This document shows positions 38,967-50,300 of a stretch of 64,000 nt of DNA, piece by piece; position 1 is the stretch's first letter; each line of letters opens with the position of its first letter. The position numbers and the translations under genes are program-made. Origin of the DNA: Tricholoma matsutake (Eukaryota > Basidiomycota > Agaricomycetes > Agaricales > Tricholomataceae). Location: positions 9,238,001 to 9,302,000 of the forward strand of contig AP026540.1 in the NCBI GenBank assembly GCA_026075535.2, in the 5' to 3' direction. The notes under the pieces are model-generated. The model made no database searches, was not told where the DNA came from, and saw nothing but the letters and a program-made list of their open reading frames with translations.

Positions 38967-39753
38967 CATTTGCGGACAACTAAAGCCAACAAATTATTTA
39001 TCTTGGAAACCAGATTTTTTGGCGGAAATCTGACAACGGATTTGAAATCGGATGTGCAAAAGGAGCTCAAAAATGGTGTTTTTGTCTTATTCCCACGGGG
39101 TTTCGGCCGCGCCAAAATTTCGAGCAATTTTTTTCGAAAGTTAGGGTAAATCTCAGAACCTAGGACTCGGCAACCCCAGCAACTAGGTTTGCTGGGTTCA
39201 AGACATCGATGGCCATCATGACCGTCTGGTTGATGGCACGATGCTGCTTTTGCTTGCGCACTGCCCACGCAGCGGCAGCGCCTGTCAAACCCTTACGGTA
39301 AGCACTCATAAACCGCCACAATCGGTTTATGAAACGCTGAATAACCTCTTTCGGGCATTCTTCGAGGAAACGCTGGGCTGTTTCGAAGAGCTATTTTGGA
39401 GTCCTGTGAGATTGCGACGCTTTTTTGGAGGGCGGCCTCTGGGTTTGGGCGGCATACTAGGAATTATTTTGCGGGGTGAGGAAAAGATTATCTTACTTTT
39501 TTTCGGTGGAATCGGACAGTACTCATCGAGATCTGTTCAAAAATGAAATTTTCGATATTTTATCGATTTGTTTCGGCCCCCGCCAAAAATTTGGACCTTT
39601 CTTCGGAAGAATCTTCACTTTTGGGGAATCGGCTCGTACCAATCGTTAGATCAAGTCAATTCCTAACTATTCCGATGGTTTCCGGACTATTTATGGGCCT
39701 CTTGGGGTGTCAATAAATCGTATAATTTTGTTGGTTTTGTTTGTCCGCAACTG
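38967..39753 (-). mobile_element. Internally deleted Tc1/pogo-like transposon
   Basis: A 787-bp element bounded by inverted repeats. The left end reads CATTTGCGGACAACTAAAGC, and the right end read inward is CAGTTGCGGACAAACAAAAC; the similarity continues through a shared CCAACAAA. Both ends are flanked by TA (38965-38966 and 39754-39755), the target duplication of Tc1/mariner/pogo elements. The minus strand holds what is left of a transposase gene: its N-terminal start and its C-terminal helices, without the catalytic middle. Confidence 0.75.
39160..39455 (-). pseudogene. Fossil DDE transposase, N- and C-terminal pieces only
   Basis: The start MPPKPRGRPPKKRRNLTG has an AT-hook-like RGRPPKK, common at the beginning of fungal DDE transposases. 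After a junction and a -1 frame change the C-terminal part reads FINRLWRFMSAYRKGLTG and AWAVRKQKQHRAINQTV, the terminal helical region seen in basidiomycete Tc1/pogo-type transposases, and ends with TAG at 39160-39162. The DNA-binding repeat and the DDE/D catalytic core are missing, so it cannot be active. The family assignment of the C-terminal piece is from memory of similar proteins, so moderate. Confidence 0.6.
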
Positions 39754-39837
39754 TACATGAGCAAGCGTGTACGAAGGAGTGGTTACGAGTCTAGATCCGT
39801 GTCACGACTAGTGTACAAGTACTTATACGAACACCTG

Positions 39838-40538
39838 CAGTAGGACCCTCACTGGGACATGGGACAGATGACTTCATGGCAAATTTCATGAAGTAGCCTG
39901 GCAAGCCATCTTAGAGTATAGAGTGAAGACTGAAGTCCCTGGGTATCAGCATACATAGGTTGTAAAACCAGATTTTTCAGTCTGAGAGGCCTGTAGAACA
40001 CAACAATATATGTACTACATAGAGATACACACGACGCCATATGTCCACTGCTGAGCTATATGAGCGAAGGAGAACTCATCAGTGTCATCACTTCAAACCC
40101 GGGCCGCAGAAACTTCCTTACACAATCGCAGTCCCCATCTGGCCTTCCCCATTCTGTCTTTCAACCGCGCGATCACTTGTTCATACATGATCCCACGTAC
40201 AGTTCGTCGTTGTCAGCGGACACAGTCGTGGCACGCCACCCTCACCACAAGGGCAGTGGTGGCAGTGGCTAGATGTGGCTTGGCTGGGCCTGGGGTATTC
40301 TCGGCTTGAACATGTTGCGCGCTAGGTGGGACACCACCATTGGCTTCGGGGAAAGAGTCAACATACACAGATAAAGAAGATATAGAACATATTAATCTTA
40401 CTAGAAATAAATACAGGGAGATGTGGGGGAGAGTCTAGTTGAGGTGACGCAACGTTGACGATAAGCGCGACGACATGGAAAACAGTGAAAGTTTGAAACT
40501 CGTCGTCGTCAAGATCTGTCCCGGTGAGGGTCCTACTG
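39838..40538. mobile_element. MITE-like element with 22-bp terminal inverted repeats
   Basis: The left end CAGTAGGACCCTCACTGGGACA at 39838-39859 is repeated in inverse at 40517-40538 with one mismatch (21 of 22 bases). The 701-bp block between has no coding sequence. The TA dinucleotides at 39841-39842 and 40534-40535 could be the target duplication, with the true ends starting GGACCC. No longer duplication is seen, so the superfamily stays open. Confidence 0.65.
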
Positions 40539-41404
40539 CCTTGAATCACTTATACGGCATATGGCCTAATTTACAATTTTAGTATGGTGCCAGCCCTGAG
40601 CCACCACCTTCACTGGTTCATATTCCTCCGAAGCACAATGAGCCTCAGACTTGGAATGCAGCCCAGAATGAACGCATTCCGTGCAATGGCTTGGCAATAA
40701 TTTGAGGATGGCCACTAGTGGATCCGGAGTTGTACTAACGGCCAATACGTCGAGCAACTACTTATGATAGACTTACCATATATAGTAATCCACCTATTTG
40801 AGGGTCTAGTATCTGGTGTACAGTATATCTGCAGAGGCCGCACGCTCTGTACAACGACAAATAAATTCGACGCGTCTGGTATATAATGTGTACCTGAATC
40901 TTTAGCATAACATGTCCAATTCTTGCACACCCTCCACTAATGAAAGATATAGCACAGTAGAGTTGGCCAATTTCAGCAGATTTGCCAGACTGTAGTATGA
41001 GTTTCGATTCCCACCAAAGACACGTACGATATTTATTAAAACCCACTATTCGATCTCAAATGTGCGATTGACACGACGAAACCCGCTAATAAAGTAGCGG
41101 GAAATTTCGGCGTTCGCTGGCAACGGGGTCGGTTAGACTGTCAGACAAATAGTTCTGGGCATGTTCTCATGGCCTAACTGAGCGTGCGCGTGCTCTGAGA
41201 CAAAACCGCTTTCTAATTTAGAACTTATGACATGTAAGCGGATTTCCTCGATTTGGTTTTTATACCGATCAACACTTGACCTGTCCACGATGCTTTCATC
41301 GGTATCTGAGTCCTTTACAAGCAATGATTTCCGTCATACGTGCTGACAATATCGGCCAAATGAATCCGCATGTAGTTCCATGAACCAACCCTACCTTCCC
41401 ATGA
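40539..41404. other. Gene-free spacer with hairpin motif
   Basis: No gene seen. At 41083-41102 a perfect 7-bp stem hairpin (CCCGCTA...TAGCGGG, 6-nt loop) stands out; a near copy occurs at 56258. Confidence 0.5.
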
Positions 41405-43177
41405 TCACTTGGCTTCAAACTCTTGTGATATCTCTGCAATCACAGCCAGCCACGCTTTCCCCAGTTTCTGAAAATCTTCCACCTATAGCATAGCACAATT
41501 AGTTTCACCAAACTATAATTTCAGACTCTAGATTCCCTTGTACGCACCTCAGTCCACACTTGAGAACAGCATCGTATCCACCAAGCACCATTATGATAGT
41601 AAAGCTTTGAAGACATATTGTGCCCTTCTAGAAGTTTGAGCGAGATTCTTTGTTCAAGCTCCTGCGTGTATTCGATATGGGAAGGCATGGGAAGCTCTAC
41701 ATTGACCTACATAGATGTTATTGCTAGGACAAAGGAAGAAATGAAACGCGTGCGGCGCACCATGTTGGCAGTCATATCTCCTTCAGGGTCCAATAATCGA
41801 GTACCGAGAACATCGACAAGGCGTTTACCACCTTCCAGAGTTGTCCTGTGGCAGTATTCGTTTATGCTGGCTTCGCCGCCAATCCAGTTTCTGAATTCGA
41901 GGGCTGATATTCATCCATCAACGGTATGTATAATTTTATGCAGATGAACCAGTTACCTGCCAGAACGGAGAGATAGGCTACGGCGTCGACGGTTCCAGTC
42001 CCTGGTTATCGATCAGTTCACAATACAATTCCAATTAACATCCAATGTCCCACATTGGAACTGAGTAACAAAGTTGTGATCTTTCCTATCAGCGGGGGAG
42101 ATGTACCAGTGAGCTGTCGGGATTGACGATATGACAATGTGCTGGTTACTGTTGTTTACATTACATTCATCATCTGAGTACAATCAGCTGCAAGAAGATA
42201 CTTACCGCTTTGGAACATATAATACCGCGCAACCACGCATGCTATAAAGCCATTTGTGGCAGTTCTATAAACGGGTGTCAGTCTTCTCAGTCCACTTCAG
42301 GAAAGCAAACAGTAGAGATATGATCTCACAGAAACCCAAAAATCGGGCTTGGCCTCACTCAGATTGATATCTGGCTCTTGACCAATAGAATGAGCTGCAT
42401 CAATGACACTCCACACGCTCTCCTCCTTGCATACGTTGACCATTTCTTGCCAGGGCATCAGGACACCTGGAGCCGAGATGATGCTGTCAATGACGGCGAC
42501 AACTTTGTTCCCTCTAATCCTGGGAAGAGCACGGAGAAACTCCCGAAAGCTGACAATGATCGCTGCGGGAGTGGTTGGAAAATTTACGGTAAAATTATAG
42601 ACGGTGGGGTGTGGAGCGATATCACTGAGATACTGCGTGGTCCTCTCAACAGAGCGATATGTCGTGTTTACTGATTTAATCCCGTGTTAGTTGTTGACGC
42701 AAGCCTGAAGGCAGGAGCTTACATGTCACGATAATGTCTTCTTTTTCCCATCTGAAGTTTCGCAACACAACATTAATGCCCGTGGTCGCGTTTGACACCA
42801 AAACACACTCGTCAGTATCTGCGCCAATCATCTCGGCTAGTTGCCGGCGTACATCGGGAAGGAGCGACAGGTATGAGGTGTGGAAGAAGTGGTCTGGGTT
42901 CGCCTCAATCGACTTCGACAGCTTCCGTGCAGCAGCTGAAACTGGTAAGGGCACTGAGCCGAATGCCCCTACATATTATCGAAAATTAATGATATGTCCC
43001 ATCTGAATATCATAGTACATTCGTACCGTGATTGAAATTGAGGTACTCCGCATCGAAGGCGAAGTATTTGGCAATAGCATGCCCGAAGGCGGGTGGAGAT
43101 TTCTTGTACAGCTCATTAGGATCCAGTGTATCCGAGGAAAATCCTGCAGACGATGCTGTTGATGAGCTTTGGCCCAT
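41405..43177 (-). CDS. Class V PLP-dependent aminotransferase / cysteine desulfurase-like enzyme
   Basis: A fold-type I PLP enzyme of about 430 residues, commonly labelled isopenicillin N epimerase-like. The start is MGQSSSTASSAGFSS, followed by FGHAIAKYFAFDAEYLNFNHG, SIEANPDHFFHTSYL, and ECVLVSNATTGINVVLRNF, the cofactor phosphate-binding region. DAAHSIGQ-type residues bind the pyridine ring upstream of INLSEAKPDFW, and after an intron NCHKWLYSMRGCAVLYVP carries the Schiff-base lysine. The C-terminus reads LGKAWLAVIAEISQEFEAK. Fungal Egt2, the hercynylcysteine sulfoxide lyase of ergothioneine synthesis, belongs to this family and shares the N-terminal pattern, so Egt2 is a reasonable but unproven candidate. 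Many short introns; some internal junctions were not worked out. Confidence 0.8.
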
Positions 43178-43658
43178 GTTCTCGAGTCACTCAGTGGAGT
43201 GGGGGGAAAAACAGAGATAGCAGCTACATATAGCAAATGTTGTATAAATATCTTTCCCTCGCGATAGCAAAGCTTACGTGCCACAAAGAAGCCAGCAGCC
43301 AGGAACTGGCATCGCACCCATGACCAATACTAATCGAGGAGACAGGAATTTACAGCGATTTCCACGGCTATTATAGAGCAAAATTCTGTGTGGATATTTG
43401 TCAAGATCCGCTATTACATAGGAGAGGCGAATCCTGTTGAAATGCATGTAGAGTCCCTCGAGAAGGTCCAAGCCTCAAAGCGATACTAGCGGAATATTGG
43501 ATGACAAGATGTAGGCGGATATGCCATTGAAGGTTGTACACCATGCGGGCAATTCAAGCGCGTCAGATATCGATCATAGACGAATGTGGCAACTTAAGTA
43601 ACCACCGTGACTAGAAGTCAGTGACAGGATCAAATGACTCAAGTTGTCACGCGTTTAA
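43178..43658. promoter_or_regulatory. Divergent promoter region, aminotransferase / EXO5
   Basis: 481 bp between the two divergent start codons. No specific motif was identified. Confidence 0.4.
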
Positions 43659-45854
43659 ATGTTCAACATTGTACGCGTCGTTCTTCAAACTCGTTGTCTC
43701 TCTAGAGCTATATTCAACACCATTCCATATTCGACGGTTTCTCGGACACAACTCACTAGAATGTCAGGCTCTGATGACGAATTCTCTTCCTTTGACTTTT
43801 CCGAGTTCACTGAAAATGACTTCAAGCAAATCGATGCTGGCTTGATCCCTCACAACCCTAAAGGAGGCCCAGACATCATAGTCGCAGTAGAACCATCTCC
43901 GGAACCGCCAGAAGGCACGTCGGAGTCCGTAATTAGTAGCAAGCAACCGAGTCCCTATCAACGATTTCGACGGGGTGGATTTCTTTCTGTCACAGACTTG
44001 GCTTCATTGGCTTGGTTCGTCTGTATCTATCTTAAGTGAAAGATATATGCTAGAACTAATTGTGGAAGGTGTGAAGTCCAATTCGACTATGGCCTACGTC
44101 AGAGGCGGTCCAGACCAATAGCATCCCGCCCAACGTCATTTGTCTCTGCTCAAGGAAAAGAGATATCTGTCAACCAATCTATTGTCATGAAGAACGATCA
44201 TATTACCAAGCAAGGGAAAGTCAGTACAAGCGTTGCGAGTCATGCAATGTTTAATTTGGGCCCAGCAGGCTATTCACAAAAAACTAGAGCGAGAAATCCG
44301 CTTTGAAGAATTACCAGTGGAAATTACGTCCGATGAGGAGCGGTGGGCACTGCGGTGAGTCGTGCATTTTTTTTGCTCGTGTAGTCCAAGCTGAGTATGC
44401 TTCCTTAGGCTTGTAAATATGCTGGCAAGTTTGAAATGTATGATGAAGGATGGATTGACTGTGAGCATCAAAGATCTGATCGTTGGCCATGTCTTACTAT
44501 CCTTGAAATTAAGCGTGAGATGCCTGTTTTTGGAGTTATACAAGACCAAGTAGTCGTTGGGATTATAGTATGTATATTTCTGCCCTCGAAGTCCCTAAGT
44601 ATGTATTGTTCTTTCAGGACGAGATAGCGCGGATACCGCAATCGTTGTTGCAATCTACGGAGACTAAATGTTCGTCTCCTTCTTCGTGTCATGGAACACC
44701 CGAGTTGCAAAAAACCCGAAGAACGCCTTCCCCATCCCAACAGCGCATCACCGAATTTTTTCCTAGTACATCGAACAACGGGCTAGCAGAACTAGACTGC
44801 CCCTGCATGCCGTCATTGGATACATCGAGTTCTTCGCACAAACACCCTCGGTATACACTTCAGCTAAGGGACGCGAAGACAAGGCGGAGTAATTATCTTC
44901 CATCGCATGAAGATACCCTCCCTTCACGAATACAGCTGATGTTGTACTATCGTCTTCTGAAGGATCTTATCTCGTCTTCTCCTGCATTCGATTTTGATTA
45001 TCTGTGGAAGCGTCTGAAACTTAAATCTTCTGAGGTCTTCTCCACGAAATTCCTCGTCCAGGCGGGGCTTATTGCTGAAACCGAATCATTTCATATGGTT
45101 TGCTTAGATGACCTCGCCAGAGCATGGACGGACCTGGTACAGCAACTGGGCGTTTGCGAGGTTGATCCAAGTTTGGAGATTATCTATCGTTCGCGACCTG
45201 GCTCTCCTAAACAGAAACACAAGAACAAGGGAGAAGTAAAGGCGCAAGAACCCATACTAACTCAGGAAGATTTGGACCTTGCTAGGGCCATAGAGGCCAG
45301 TCTATCCGATCAACGTTGTGGCTCATCGCAAGACGTGGGGCTTGGTGCCGTCTCGGCAGGAATGAGCCAGGGTAAGACTTCCAGTCGCATAGAGACATTT
45401 CTTGCGGATTCTCAGAGACACTTTCCTGGAGTTTCACTACCAGCGTTACCCGAAGATAACACTTTACTGATAGGTCAGGACATTAGTTTCAGCGGAGCAG
45501 GCAGCTCACCTCAGCGAATAGATCACAACAGTTCATTGATCGTGTCCAATGGCGAAGGAAACGACAACAGGTCTGACAAGGACCTTACTCCCGATGATAT
45601 GCCAGTCATCGGAACCAAGACTTTTGCTTATGATGATACCCTGCTGAATGAATATGTTGCGCACGCGTTGGAGTGGTGGTATGGCCACAGAAACCCTCGT
45701 GGGGTCTCTGTGAATGAATCCGGGAGATGTTTGTCAGTGCCTCTCATTGATTATTGTTGGGATTGTTTGTTCACTTGCTACATCTAGTTCGTGTGAGTAT
45801 AAGTCAAGCTGTGAGTGGCGAGAACAGAAGGCATCGGAGTTTCGAAGTAGTTGA
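43659..45854 (+). CDS. EXO5: Exonuclease V (Exo5/Dem1)
   Basis: Exo5 is a single-strand-specific DNA exonuclease of the PD-(D/E)XK fold with an iron-sulfur cluster; in fungi it maintains mitochondrial DNA. The first 34 residues (MFNIVRVVLQTRCLSRAIF...) are basic and hydrophobic without acids, like a mitochondrial presequence; a second start at 43761 (MSGSDDEFSSFDFSEF) would give a form without it. The core reads WCEVQFDYGLRQRRSRP with the first cluster cysteine, KLEREIRFEELPVEI, ERWALRLVNMLASL, and VFGVIQDQVVVGIIDEI with catalytic acids. Near the end, a splice with donor GTCAGT gives RCFSCEYKSSCEWREQ, supplying the other three cluster cysteines (CxxCx5C). A Ser-rich insertion of about 60 residues follows the first catalytic part. 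The unspliced frame would stop at 45787 and lose these cysteines. Confidence 0.88.
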
Positions 45855-46129
45855 TCAGTGAGAGAGGATTAGAGAAGAGAGGCACTTTTTATGTTATTTT
45901 ATGTAGAGATTTGAAGTCTGACGGACAAGACGGGTATATTCTGGACAGTACCCTTGGCAAGCCCGGCTTGTAGTATACAGTGACTCAGATAATCTTTCAC
46001 CTATATAAACATACCACTGGAGCTCAGTTGGCATAGCATCTCAAATACTGCAAGCTTGTAAGCAGTACTATCACTGTTGTCGTCTTTGAACCCGTTCATC
46101 CTCGCTTGATCCTCGCTCAGACTTTCGAA

Positions 46130-47117
46130 ATGGAGCCAGATAACTGGGCACCTGGTTTACACTGGTCTTTCCGAGGAGAATATGTCCTTATTCCTTCAAT
46201 TCGTCTACACTCGTTCGCCACTTTCCTAATTGCTTCGTTCTTTACAACATGTATATGTGTCGCAGAAAGGTATGCATGCGCAGTGCCACTGTCAGTATTC
46301 AACTAGGTTACCAGCGCTCTGACACTTCATGTCATGTCATTGTCAGATGTATATCACGATTGCTGGAGAAGCATTGGCATCCATTCGCCCGGTGTTCACG
46401 ATGGCAAAGGGTAGCTTGGGAGGCAGTGCTCTATTGGTTGGCCATCTTGTTGAGACTGTGAGCAACAGCTTCCACAGTATACAATATGATCTGGATGTTC
46501 CAGTACCCAGAAATTATATGCTGATTGCAATGACTTTCCACATTGGGTGAGCGCCAAAATGACCGAGATCAGGCGATGGAACTGACCATTAAATATAGCC
46601 TGATACTTGTAATTGTGGGCTCTAGTCTTTTCTTTCTGCTCGTAGGTTTACTATTTATATCACTTTAGGTTACTACCCTCGCAACATCCCAATTCTTCAT
46701 TGAACTTGTGTGTTACTCTCGAACAGATATGGAGTACGTCCAAACCAGCCTTCAAATTCTCTTCTAGCTGTCGCAGCTCAACGGGCATGCAGCCATCTCA
46801 CAGACTCACAAGAAACCCTCCTTGAGAGGACACATATCCTCGCAGCTCGTCCACGCTCCAGATCAAAACCAGACGCCATTGTTATTCATCCCGCGGAGTC
46901 TAATCTCGCGCGTGCTGATGCAGTTGCTTTGGAGCTGGGCCTCTCAGGTAACACAGAGCGCGTTCATGGAAACAGATACGACCGAGAGGAAGCTGCTTGG
47001 CTACCAGGAGCAGGTCAAAACGCAGCAAGAGTACTGTTGGGCTCCGCACGTCGGAAAACATCGGAAGCATCAGAACTAGATCCATTCCTTGTCACGGATA
47101 ATCCCAACTCGAATTAG
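46130..47117 (+). CDS. CTR-family copper transporter with C-terminal extension
   Basis: CTR proteins form trimers that import Cu(I). The protein begins MEPDNWAPGLHWSFRGEYVL and has three membrane segments: LHSFATFLIASFFTTCICVA, then WEAVLYWLAILLRL leading into NYMLIAMTFHIGLILVIV, and TTLATSQFFIEL. The essential MxxxM of the second segment is visible as MLIAM, followed by FH. The N-terminus lacks the methionine-rich copper-catching motifs of plasma-membrane Ctr1. After the third segment a 41-nt intron (GTGTGT...CCAG) can be removed to join an open frame of about 115 residues (PSNSLLAVAAQRACSHL ... FLVTDNPNSN) that I do not recognise. Without that intron the protein would end at about 46765. 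Confidence 0.78.
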
Positions 47118-47301
47118 CTTCTCAATATGAGCCACGCAGGCGTGGAGAAGTCCACATCATTACTGTATTCCAGTATTCCATAGCTGTCGTAACCTATGAC
47201 TGCCGTCTTCGCTTATTGCAGTGGGCTGGCTGATCACGCATCGCTCGGGTGATTACTAGTGTATTTATTAGTCCAGATGCAATGGATATATATTCCCGAC
47301 A

Positions 47302-50300
47302 TTATTGGGGACCTGGAGTGAATCCGCGTGTTCCTGCAGAGCTACCTCGACCTCTACCAATAGGGGTTCGTGTAGCACTAGCCTCCGCTGTCTTGCGTTG
47401 CCACTGATCTATGAGCTTCCCCACACCTTGATACGGGCGTTCTGGAGATGAAGAACGTTCATCCACCAAACGGGATGAAGGATCCTCTACAGGTTTGCTA
47501 CTAGAAGTGAACACAGGCTTGGATATCTCTCGACTGGAAGACAACTTCGGTGCACAAGATATAGCTTCTTCCGAACCTCCGCGAACGGCATCATATGGCA
47601 GAGGGGAAGGTGGAGTGATAGGAGATGTCTTCGACAGGCTGGGCGACTTTTGAATTTCATTACTCGGACTGCTCGAACGCCAGCGATAATCAGCGTCCTT
47701 CGAAACAGGCGGCAGTAAGCCCACTTCATCTTTCTGTTTCTGTCCCTTGGGATGCAGACCGTTCTCCGTCATCAGGGATCCAGCTTTCGCAACCGACCTC
47801 GATACATTAGGCGATGGTGCAGTTCCTCCTGTAGACTTTCTTTTCCCGCTTATACCTTCATACCGTTGCACCATATCGGAAATTGACGTTCGGCGTATGC
47901 TGGTTCTCTGGTTTAGAGGAGAGGGTGGTGCCAGGGAAGCAGATACAGAAGTATGACCGGCAGACAACGCAGGATAAGCGTCTGTGGACTTGGAAGGAAA
48001 AATGATCATAGATTGAGGCCGAGAGCGCGAAGTTGCGGACGGTGTGGCACCTGGAGAACGACGTGGATCACTACTTGGTGCAAGTGGTGTCAACATCGGG
48101 GTCTGTGGATTAGGATTAGACTTCGCCGAGGACAACGATGAAGCTGCAGGTGCTTTGTGACCTTGCGAAGAGGTCGCCAAGTCTTTAGTTGTTCGGGGTG
48201 CGAGAGTCTCCCGGTCATTGTCTTTGTGTCCAACACCTCCACCCCATAAGTCCACTAGGTCATGAACGGAGCTCTGACGGCCCTTTCTCTTCGGCTTGCC
48301 TATGCCCGGTGAAGCTTTGACAGGCGTTCGTTTGAATCCACCGGTATCCTCTGGGCCCTCATCTGCACTCGACGACGATTCGGGATCAACCGGCTTTCGG
48401 GCCTTATGTGTCGCGACTGGAGTCCGATCCTGGGCGGCAGGTGATTGGTCCGTTGTCTCGATGGGAGGAAAGGTACGAGTAAATCTCGAAATCGTTGGAG
48501 AGATATTAGAGGCCGCAGGCGCAGGGGGTGATGGGGTATGCTGGCGTGATGGGGTATGGTCATGCTGTGGGAAGATAGCATCTTGTATCGGTACAGTGGA
48601 CCTTTGTATCACAGACGCCCGTTTGCTAGGAGATTCGCGAAATACGACTGTCTCTGTAGGAGGTGCGGGGACGAGCACTGAAGTGGAAGAGGCATCTAGA
48701 AGATCATCTTCGCCTGTCAACCAGTCTTTGGATCCTGTTGGCAAGCGAGGAGAACGTGAGGCAAGGTTTTCAAATGTAAGCGACGAAAGTGGCGAAGTAG
48801 GACCAGTGTCTTCAATTGTGTTGGGGGGCGCATGCTTGATTATAATGGAGCTCCGGTGTTTACGTGTCAAGGAAGGTCTTTTTAGATTACTTTGGATGGA
48901 CGGCTGTGATTCAATGCGGCTAGGCCCGTCGGCACGCCCTTCACTCGGACCACCTCGACGATCATTTGTATCTGGTCGAAGCTCGCGCATAGCAATCCCC
49001 GTTACCTGCACCGATCTCACACCATTCGAGCCACGAGATTGCACAGCGGATTTCATCAGCAGCCCAGACGTCCCTTGTACAGAGCGACCGAGCCTGTTAT
49101 TACGTGGCGGTAATGCAGGAGTGCCCGGTGCTTGCTGAATTTGGGATTTGTTGGTTCGACTTGCTTGCTCAGACCTTGTTGCAAACGTTGCGTCTAGAAC
49201 CTCAAGCGATGGGAATCGCGTTTCAGCCGGGAGACTTTCGGCCTGAACTGACGAGCTGGGTCTTGTACTAGGCTGTGGGGATGTTCTCCAAGACATGCCG
49301 GACGCTGACGATGGAGGTTGAGGTGCAGAGGACAAGAGCTGGGTTTGTAATGGGGAGGATGATAAATGCGGTTGTCGAGGTGGAGTAAGTTGCGGCAAGT
49401 TGGCATCAACTTTATCTTCAGACCCATTTGGGCGTGTGCTGAGGGTGGCCAGTCCAGTTCTGAGTTTTCTGGCTTCACCGAGGGTAGGAGCACGTCTGTC
49501 TGACGACAACTCAAAACCCAAGCCTTCAAATGCATCCTTTCCCTTCCCGGATGACGGTCGCGCGAATGTCCTTGTAGACGTAACAGTGGCTCTCCTGTTC
49601 ATATGTGGGTTTGTCTTAATTTGGGAGGGTAAATCAGGTTTGTCTTCAAATGATTCCCAGAGCTTCTCCGCAAAATCATCAACGAAACCTGGTATCTTTT
49701 CTTTCATTTCTCCTGTCCTCGAGAAATCGGTTACACCGATTTTCCAAACGTCATCAACCTCATCCTTTCGAGGAGCCATTGTGTTGGCAATGGCGGCCTT
49801 CCATGCTCGCTCGTCGTCCGAGACAAACCCTTCTTCTGTCCATGGCTTTGCCGCTTCGAAATTCGCCGTTTGAATGGCTGAAGGTTTCTGCAGAGTGTCA
49901 TGCTTGGGACCTGACACGTATCCCTTCGAACTTGTTGGCCTCCCTCTACGCATGAGGGGTAGATCATCAGCGGCCTTGTCACGCGCACGAAGCTGAGTTT
50001 TAGACGCCAATGAGGTACTCGATATCGGGTCTGGTTTTCGGAAGTTGGACACGATCGGTTGTGTCACTTGAGAAGAAACTAAGTTTTCAATGTGGTTCGG
50101 TGAAGGAGACGGCTTAAGTTGTGTCTGATGTCTAGGAGAAAAAGGTTGGGCTATAGGTATCGTATATTGAATGCGTGCTTTGGTTCCACGAAGAAGATGG
50201 ACTTGTGTGAGTAATTCAAAAACGCTTGGCCGACGGCTGCCATGCTCTTGAAGCATGGTTGCTGATCGCAAAAACTTGATCAGCGCAATCAAAATAAGTA

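Noticed and set aside
38867..39268. 133-codon minus-strand ORF across the end of the Tc1-like element
   Set aside because: It runs in a different frame from the recognisable transposase remnant and across the TIR, so it is a by-product.
41083..41102. Helitron 3' terminus
   Set aside because: The hairpin is present but no CTRR end follows within about 12 nt on either strand.
46010..46095. Possible tRNA (GAGCTCAGTTGGC resembling an A box, TTGAACCC downstream)
   Set aside because: No acceptor stem pairing, no anticodon arm and a poor B box; it lies in the leader of the CTR gene.
48296..49138. 280-codon + strand ORF inside the kinase gene
   Set aside because: It is antisense to the low-complexity kinase tail, where Ser/Pro-rich codons produce open frames on the opposite strand.
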